DNA of 12,428 nt. Source: an uncultured Legionellales bacterium (GTDB lineage Bacteria; Pseudomonadota; Gammaproteobacteria; UBA1113). The position numbers and the translations under genes were made by a program. Under the pieces are notes generated by a model. That model searched no databases and had not been told where the DNA came from. It saw only the letters and a program-made list of their open reading frames with translations. Each line of letters begins with the position of its first letter. Within the stretch, counting starts at the first letter, position 1. Where the stretch lies: NCBI GenBank assembly GCA_945956945.1, contig CAMFJO010000005.1:1-12428 (forward strand), read 5' to 3'. Below are positions 8,021 through 12,428 of the stretch, one piece after another.

Positions 8021-8434
8021 TTAGGAGTTTCCTATGGTATTAGGCGTGACAGATTGCGACCCTTCGAAGGATGGTTTAGCCGCATTCGCCTCTGCTGACT
8101 GAGGTGCTACAATAGGCGTCGCCACCGCGGCTGACGTGGAGGTATCTACAGCGGGGGATTTATCCGCGGACTTAGCTTGTTGCCTCGCCACGGCAGATTC
8201 AAAAGCACGGCTACCAGGCGGTAAAATAGAAACCGTCTTGACATCTGCCATCGGGCCAGGTGGCACAATGTAATAATTGTCTACATCCTCTGCCTGTATA
8301 CCGGGCGGCATTTTCAATAGATCCAAACTGGCTTGCTTTTGATAATAACTACCAAAATCATTTTTACCTTCTACGCTACAGCCCACCAATAAGATGCTTA
8401 GCAAAAAAAGTACCGCAGCATTCATTTTTATCAT
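8021..8434 (-). CDS. bamC: Short BamC/NlpB-like outer-membrane lipoprotein (N-terminal tail only)
   Basis: A 137-residue predicted lipoprotein. Residues 1-18 form a signal peptide ending in the lipobox LLVGC, with lipidated C19; no aspartate follows at +2, so outer-membrane sorting is likely. Residues about 25-75 (YYQKQASLDLLKMPPGI...DNYYIVPPG...SILPPGSR) resemble the extended N-terminal segment of BamC (YLEAPPLAELHAPAGM...DYAIP...DIRPPAQ) that binds BamD in the outer-membrane assembly complex. The rest is low-complexity Ala/Ser/Pro/Thr. The two helix-grip domains of full-length BamC (about 344 residues in E. coli) are absent, and the frame closes cleanly two bases before purC, leaving no remnant. 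Its place between dapA and purC is exactly that of nlpB/bamC. The start could be M1 or M4 (8425). The identification rests on position plus the tail similarity. Confidence 0.78.
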   Translation of the reverse strand: MIKMNAAVLFLLSILLVGCSVEGKNDFGSYYQKQASLDLLKMPPGIQAEDVDNYYIVPPGPMADVKTVSILPPGSRAFESAVARQQAKSADKSPAVDTSTSAAVATPIVAPQSAEANAAKPSFEGSQSVTPNTIGNS

Positions 8435-8437
8435 AAC

Positions 8438-9328
8438 TTATTCACTCACTTGTTCCATAATACCCGTCGCTTGCATAGCCTGCAAAACAGTATCATGGTG
8501 TTCCTTTGACAATACGGTTAAGGGTAAACGGATCCCGCCACGAATTAATCCCATTTGGCGTACCGCCCATTTAACAGGGATAGGATTACTCTCTACACCC
8601 ACAGCATGGTACAGAACTTGCAATTTTTCGTCTAATTCATCGGCCTTGGCCTTATTACCACTTAAAGCAACTTTGGCCATCTCATGCATTAATTTGGGTG
8701 CGACATTAGCCGCCACCGAAATCACACCTTTACCGCCAGCCAACATCAAATCTTTACAACTGACATCATCACCACTCAAAATACTTAAGCGCGTGCCGCA
8801 CAATTCTATTAACCGCGTATAACGCGCTCTATCACGCACGGCTTCTTTGATACCAACGATGTTACTGCATTCTGCCAATCTGGCCACAGTTTCAGGCAAC
8901 ATATCACAGGCTGTACGTGCGGGATTATTATACAAAATTTGAGGTACCGGGACAGCTTCACTAATGGCTTTAAAATGTCTGTATAGGCCTTCTTGGGTCG
9001 GCTTAACATAGGGTGGCGTTACCAATAAACAGCCATCTACCCCTAATTCCATCGCATTAAAGGTTTTATCAATCGTTTTATGGGTACTACTGGCACCCGT
9101 GCCAGCAATAACGGGTATGCGCGAATCTACTTTTCGCACCACAAAATGAATTAATTTGTTAATTTCTTCTTCGGTAAGCGTTTCGCCTTCACCGGTTGAT
9201 CCTGCAATGACCAGGCCATCACTCTTTTGTTCCAAATGAAAGGCTATTAATCGTTCCAAACTGGTGTAATCAATATTGCTTTCTTCATCCATGGGCGTAA
9301 CTAAGGCAACCAAACTGCCGTGAAACAT
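8438..9328 (-). CDS. dapA: 4-hydroxy-tetrahydrodipicolinate synthase
   Basis: Condenses pyruvate with aspartate semialdehyde, the first committed step to diaminopimelate (peptidoglycan) and lysine; cytoplasmic, usually a tetramer. The protein has 296 residues against 292 in E. coli. The Schiff-base lysine is K161 (GIKEA) and the catalytic tyrosine Y133 (ILYNNP), at the same numbers as in E. coli. GSTGEGETL supplies the conserved Thr loop (first Thr replaced by Ser), VTPPY the inter-subunit tyrosine, and RTACD the substrate arginine. The ATG (9328-9326) has a GAGGA ribosome site seven bases upstream and a good promoter at 9361-9389. It is the first gene of dapA-bamC-purC, with three bases to the lipoprotein start. 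Confidence 0.98.
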   Translation of the reverse strand: MFHGSLVALVTPMDEESNIDYTSLERLIAFHLEQKSDGLVIAGSTGEGETLTEEEINKLIHFVVRKVDSRIPVIAGTGASSTHKTIDKTFNAMELGVDGCLLVTPPYVKPTQEGLYRHFKAISEAVPVPQILYNNPARTACDMLPETVARLAECSNIVGIKEAVRDRARYTRLIELCGTRLSILSGDDVSCKDLMLAGGKGVISVAANVAPKLMHEMAKVALSGNKAKADELDEKLQVLYHAVGVESNPIPVKWAVRQMGLIRGGIRLPLTVLSKEHHDTVLQAMQATGIMEQVSE

Positions 9329-9360
9329 GCATTTATCCTCATATGACCATTGAAGTCTGA

Positions 9361-9389
9361 ATCATACCGCGCCAAAGGATGAAACTCAA
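9361..9389 (-). promoter_or_regulatory. Sigma-70-type promoter of dapA-bamC-purC
   Basis: On the minus strand TTGAGT (9389-9384) and TATGAT (9366-9361, 5/6 to consensus) are separated by exactly 17 bases. The predicted start near 9354 gives a leader of about 26 bases that contains the GAGGAT ribosome site of dapA. Confidence 0.6.
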
Positions 9390-9427
9390 GTTATCCGCAT
9401 TAAAAATAGAACATTATTTTATCAAGA

Positions 9428-9457
9428 TTACCACAAATGAAGAATTTAGCATATAAT
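9428..9457 (+). promoter_or_regulatory. Sigma-70-type promoter of the YiiX-like gene and maeA
   Basis: A perfect TATAAT (9452-9457) follows TTACCA (9428-9433, 4/6 to TTGACA) at 18 bases. Transcription would start near 9464, leaving about 29 bases to the GTG start, with AAGGA at 9478-9482 as ribosome site. It is divergent from the dapA promoter in the same 164-base spacer. Confidence 0.55.
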
Positions 9458-9492
9458 GGTTAACAGGAAGTCATATTAAGGATAGGTTTGCC

Positions 9493-10287
9493 GTGAAATT
9501 TTTTGAACGATTACAGAAATGGGTTGTTGATTATTTAATGTACGAAATGCCCAGAACGAATACGCCTATTTGCGACTTTGACAAATTATCCTATGAAATT
9601 AGACCCGGCGATGTCCTGCTCGTAGAAGGGCGTACCCGCATCAGCGCCTTTACTAAAAGTATCACCCAAAGCCCTTGGTCGCATGCGGTATTGTACATTG
9701 GCCGTCTGCACGACATCGAACACCCTATTCTACGACAAAGAATCAAAGAGTTTTATCAGGGCGAGCCCACGGAACAATTAGTGATAGAAAGCTTACTAGG
9801 TTGTGGTACCATTATTTCACCCCTTAGCCGTTATAAATCCGAGCATATTCGCATTTGCAGACCCAATGGTATTTCTAAAGTGGATGCACAAAATGTTCTG
9901 GCTTATGCCATCGATCGTCTGGGCTATGAATATGACGTGCGGCAAATTTTCGATCTCATGCGCTTTTTATTGCCGTGGAAATTCTTTCCCAAGCGTTGGC
10001 GTTCCAGTTTATTTTTCGAAGACAGTAAATCGACGCGACAAATTTGTTCTACTTTAATTGCTGAAGCTTTTAGATCGGTACAATTTCCCATTTTACCCAT
10101 CCTAAAAAAAGACGAGACTGAAAATATACAATTAGCACCGGGTAACCCACGATTGTATACCCCTAAAGATTTCGACTATTCACCCTTCTTTCAAATTATC
10201 AAATACCCTATTTTTACTTTAACGGAAGAAGCCCTATACCGTCATTTGCCGTGGGAAAAGAATGAAAAAACCAAAACACTTATCTAG
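9493..10287 (+). CDS. YiiX/YebB-like permuted papain-fold (NlpC/P60-type) cysteine hydrolase
   Basis: A 264-residue protein of the permuted papain-like superfamily (YiiX/YebB type). The core reads RPGDVLLVEG (37-46), SPWSHAVLYIG with catalytic-type H64, LVIESLLGCG with E99, and RQICSTLIAEAF with nucleophile-type C185. The order His-acid-Cys is that of the circularly permuted fold. Family members are amidase/peptidase-like or lipid-acting enzymes; the substrate here cannot be told. No signal peptide or clear membrane segment is visible; an aromatic, basic N-terminus (MKFFERLQKWVVDYLMYE) could touch a membrane. The start is GTG at 9493, with AAGGA ten bases upstream; nearby in-frame ATGs give shorter forms. 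It shares a transcript with the malic enzyme 12 bases downstream, although no functional link between these families is known to me. Confidence 0.82.
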   Translation: MKFFERLQKWVVDYLMYEMPRTNTPICDFDKLSYEIRPGDVLLVEGRTRISAFTKSITQSPWSHAVLYIGRLHDIEHPILRQRIKEFYQGEPTEQLVIESLLGCGTIISPLSRYKSEHIRICRPNGISKVDAQNVLAYAIDRLGYEYDVRQIFDLMRFLLPWKFFPKRWRSSLFFEDSKSTRQICSTLIAEAFRSVQFPILPILKKDETENIQLAPGNPRLYTPKDFDYSPFFQIIKYPIFTLTEEALYRHLPWEKNEKTKTLI

Positions 10288-10299
10288 GATCTAATTCCC

Positions 10300-12009
10300 A
10301 TGCTTGATTTTAAATACAGTATCGATCCCAAGACCGGCCAAACCATCATCATGACCTCCTTGTGTGGGAAACCCCTCCTTACCACGCCACAATTAAACAA
10401 AGGCACTGCCTTTAGTGAGAAAGAGCGTGTTTTATTTCATTTACAAGGAAAATTACCCAGTAGAATCGAAACTTTGGAAGAACAAGTAACGCGCGCCTAC
10501 AGACAGTTTCAAAATTACAAGGATCCCTTAACACAAAATATATTTTTAAATTCCTTATTAGACAATAATCAAAATTTATTTTATCAATTAGTCAGCGAGC
10601 ATTTAATGGAGTTCTTGCCTGTTATTTACACGCCCATTGTTGGAACTGCCGTTAAACAATTCAGCACTGAATATAGAACTCCTCGCGGGCTTTATATTAG
10701 TTATCCAGAACGTGCCCATATGCGTACGATATTAAAAAACCGCTCCAATCCAGAGATCGATCTTATTGTCGTCACCGATGGCGAAGGTGTTTTAGGCATT
10801 GGCGATCAAGGTATCGGTGGCATGGATATTCCCATCGCCAAATTGATGGTCTATACCTTATGCGGCGGTATTAACCCCAATAGAACTTTACCTATTTTAC
10901 TGGACGTCGGTACCAACAACCAAAATCTGTTAGACGATCCTTTATATTTAGGTTGGCGACATCCGCGCATTACTGGCAAAGAATACGATGATTTTGTCGA
11001 TGATTTCGTGTGTGCTGTTAAAGAATTATTTCCAACCGTTTTTTTACATTGGGAAGATTTCGGCCGGGATAATGCACGTAAACACCTGGAGCGTTATCAA
11101 AATCAATTGTGCACTTTTAATGATGACATGCAAGGCACTGGTGTGGTGACTTTAGCCGCCCTATTGAGTGGTGTGCATGCTTTGGGGCAATCGCTTAAAG
11201 ATCAGCGCATTGTGGTTTTTGGCGCGGGGACCGCTGGCACCGGCATTGCCGATCAAATCAAAGAAAGTTTGTGCAAAGAGGGACTCAGTGCTGAGGAAGC
11301 CTATCAGCACTTTTGGTTATTAGATCGCCCAGGTTTATTGCTGGACAATACGATAGGATTAACCGATTTCCAAAAGCCCTATGCACGCCCCCATGCGGAA
11401 GTAGCACAGTGGCAACTCGCCCAAAACGATCGTATAACTTTACTCGATGTCATTAAAAATGTAAAACCGACTATTCTGATAGGCGCTTCTGCCGTAGCCC
11501 ATGCCTTTACCCAAGAGATCATCCAGTCATTGTGTGCTGGCGTAGACAGGCCTCTGGTATTGCCTCTATCCAACCCAACAGAGCGTTGCGAAGCAAGCCC
11601 CGAAGAAATTTTGCATTGGAGTCAAGGTAAAGCCCTGATTGCCACTGGCAGCCCTTTTGCACCCGTCAAATTTAATAATGAATGGCGCGAAATCGCCCAA
11701 TGTAACAATGCTTTAGTTTTCCCTGGATTGGGCTTGGGTATTATCACGGTTCAGGCAAAACGCTTAAGTAACGAATGTTTATGGGTTGCTTGCCAGGCCC
11801 TAGCCGATTGCGCCCCTATTTTAAAAGATCCTAATGCGCCCTTACTGCCCAGTTTAAGTGTGGCGCGTGAGGTTGCCATTAAAATTGCCCATGCTGTGGC
11901 ACAACAAATACTCGATGAAGGGCAAGCGGGAATTGTTCCAAAAGATTTAACCACGGCCATCAACCAGGCCGTATGGACACCGCATTATTTTGAATATAGA
12001 AAGATGTAA
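10300..12009 (+). CDS. maeA: NAD-dependent malic enzyme
   Basis: Oxidative decarboxylation of L-malate to pyruvate and CO2, yielding NADH; cytoplasmic, linking TCA intermediates to pyruvate. The protein has 569 residues, the length of the large NAD-type malic enzymes (E. coli MaeA 565). The catalytic tyrosine is Y110 (YTPIVGTA) and the lysine K181 (MDIPIAK). Metal ligands are E252 and D253 (HWEDFGRDN) and D276 (FNDDMQGTG). The dinucleotide-binding loop is GAGTAGTG (308-315), and LPLSNPTERCEA completes the C-terminal part of the active site. LLDRPGLLLD after the Rossmann strand resembles the NAD-preferring E. coli form (VDRFGLLTD), though cofactor choice is inference. An AGGAT ribosome site overlaps the upstream gene's TAG, so translation may be coupled. 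A strong terminator follows at once. Confidence 0.96.
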   Translation: MLDFKYSIDPKTGQTIIMTSLCGKPLLTTPQLNKGTAFSEKERVLFHLQGKLPSRIETLEEQVTRAYRQFQNYKDPLTQNIFLNSLLDNNQNLFYQLVSEHLMEFLPVIYTPIVGTAVKQFSTEYRTPRGLYISYPERAHMRTILKNRSNPEIDLIVVTDGEGVLGIGDQGIGGMDIPIAKLMVYTLCGGINPNRTLPILLDVGTNNQNLLDDPLYLGWRHPRITGKEYDDFVDDFVCAVKELFPTVFLHWEDFGRDNARKHLERYQNQLCTFNDDMQGTGVVTLAALLSGVHALGQSLKDQRIVVFGAGTAGTGIADQIKESLCKEGLSAEEAYQHFWLLDRPGLLLDNTIGLTDFQKPYARPHAEVAQWQLAQNDRITLLDVIKNVKPTILIGASAVAHAFTQEIIQSLCAGVDRPLVLPLSNPTERCEASPEEILHWSQGKALIATGSPFAPVKFNNEWREIAQCNNALVFPGLGLGIITVQAKRLSNECLWVACQALADCAPILKDPNAPLLPSLSVAREVAIKIAHAVAQQILDEGQAGIVPKDLTTAINQAVWTPHYFEYRKM

Positions 12010-12015
12010 AAGATG

Positions 12016-12051
12016 AAAAATTGCTCGCAATATTTACTGCGAGCAATTTTT
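12016..12051. terminator. Bidirectional rho-independent terminator between maeA and the ComEA-like gene
   Basis: A perfect 14-base-pair stem has its left arm at 12016-12029 (core AATTGCTCGCA) and right arm at 12038-12051 (core TGCGAGCAATT), with an eight-base loop. Flanking tracts of seven T on the plus strand and five T on the minus strand make it work in both directions. It sits seven bases after the maeA stop and 11 before the end of the convergent gene. Confidence 0.93.
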
Positions 12052-12062
12052 TTATTTTCAGA

Positions 12063-12380
12063 TTAAGAACCCACTGTCACTTGTGGTTTGATCATGGCCA
12101 ATACTTTATCATCAATACCAGGAACTTTACGTAAATCATCAATGGCTTTGAAATTACCATTTTTCTCTCTATAGGAGACGATGGCTTTAGCTTGTTTCTC
12201 ATCTAAACCCTTGATGGCCTTTAATTGATCTGCATTGGCTGTGTTCACATTGACTGCAGCGACAGCACTTGCCTGATTCATCGTTGCGTTATTATTTGAA
12301 TTCATTGCTATGGTATTTTCTGCGGCATAGGCTTGCATTAAAATACCGGCAGTTAAAGCGACTATTGATAACCCTACTTT
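12063..12380 (-). CDS. ComEA-like helix-hairpin-helix protein, 5' end missing
   Basis: The genomic part encodes 105 residues ending at TAA (12065-12063). The visible N-terminus KVGLSIVALTAGILMQAYA followed by AEN is a signal peptide with a likely cleavage after AYA, so the product is exported; only a few residues are missing. After a linker comes a double helix-hairpin-helix domain: VNVNTANADQLKAIKGLDEKQAKAIVSYR, then GNFKAIDDLRKVPGIDD. This ComEA-type domain binds double-stranded DNA without sequence specificity; in competent bacteria such periplasmic proteins help pull DNA in, but many short ComEA-like proteins are untested. The frame continues five codons into adapter sequence (VYKRQ, read as MYKRQ from GTG); these residues and that start are artefacts. 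The true start lies beyond the contig end. Confidence 0.9.
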   Translation of the reverse strand, partial: KVGLSIVALTAGILMQAYAAENTIAMNSNNNATMNQASAVAAVNVNTANADQLKAIKGLDEKQAKAIVSYREKNGNFKAIDDLRKVPGIDDKVLAMIKPQVTVGS

Positions 12381-12428
12381 CTGTCTCTTATACACATCTC
12401 CGAGCCCACGAGACGTAGAGGAATCTCG
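12381..12428 (+). other. Illumina Nextera adapter (non-genomic contig end)
   Basis: Bases 12381-12399 (CTGTCTCTTATACACATCT) are the 19-bp Tn5 mosaic end used in Nextera libraries. Bases 12400-12414 (CCGAGCCCACGAGAC) complete the read-2 adapter. GTAGAGGA (12415-12422) fits the 8-base i7 index I know as N712, and ATCTCG (12423-12428) begins the P7 flow-cell sequence. This is unremoved adapter, not a transposon. Confidence 0.98.

Noticed and set aside
12381..12399. Tn5 mosaic end taken as sign of a natural transposon insertion
   Set aside because: It is followed by synthetic Nextera adapter, index and P7 bases up to the contig end, so it is library sequence.

Overview
The window is one contig-end stretch of an AT-rich gammaproteobacterial chromosome. 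DnaE, RNase HII, PncB, DapA, PurC and malic enzyme all read as gammaproteobacterial-type proteins, and the order dapA-bamC-purC is the classic gammaproteobacterial arrangement. The low GC, the truncated BamC and an ankyrin-repeat gene beside core genes suggest a host-associated lineage such as Legionellales (Legionella, Coxiella, Berkiella-like). That placement is inference; the window holds no rRNA or other decisive marker.

Layout. Positions 1-783 (minus) hold the N-terminal 261 codons of a 34-residue-period ankyrin-repeat protein that runs off the left edge. Positions 784-1108 are an AT-rich spacer with a possible promoter for that gene. From 7144 down to 1109 on the minus strand lie tRNA-Ser(CGA), pncA, pncB, rnhB and dnaE. 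The four protein genes are almost contiguous: gaps of 1 and 4 nt, then an ATGA overlap. They join NAD salvage (nicotinamide to nicotinate to NaMN) to RNase HII and the replicative polymerase. A second minus-strand operon, dapA-bamC-purC (9328 to 7308), has a good sigma-70-type promoter. Its BamC is reduced to the lipidated N-terminal tail. Divergent from dapA, a permuted papain-fold (YiiX/YebB-like) hydrolase and an NAD-type malic enzyme form a plus-strand operon (9493-12009). It ends in a strong bidirectional terminator shared with a convergent ComEA-like helix-hairpin-helix protein.

The last 48 bases (12381-12428) are not genomic. They are an Illumina Nextera adapter: the 19-bp mosaic end, the rest of the read-2 adapter, an 8-base index, and the start of the P7 sequence. 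The ComEA-like gene is therefore cut at its 5' end, and its apparent start is an artefact.

Most of the window is core metabolism and replication. The points worth a second look are the ankyrin gene (tandem duplication, CTG-rich leucine codons, possible effector), the lasso-only BamC, the NAD-salvage/replication gene cluster, the uncharacterised YiiX-like hydrolase paired with malic enzyme, a tRNA-Ser with an unexpected U73, and the adapter.
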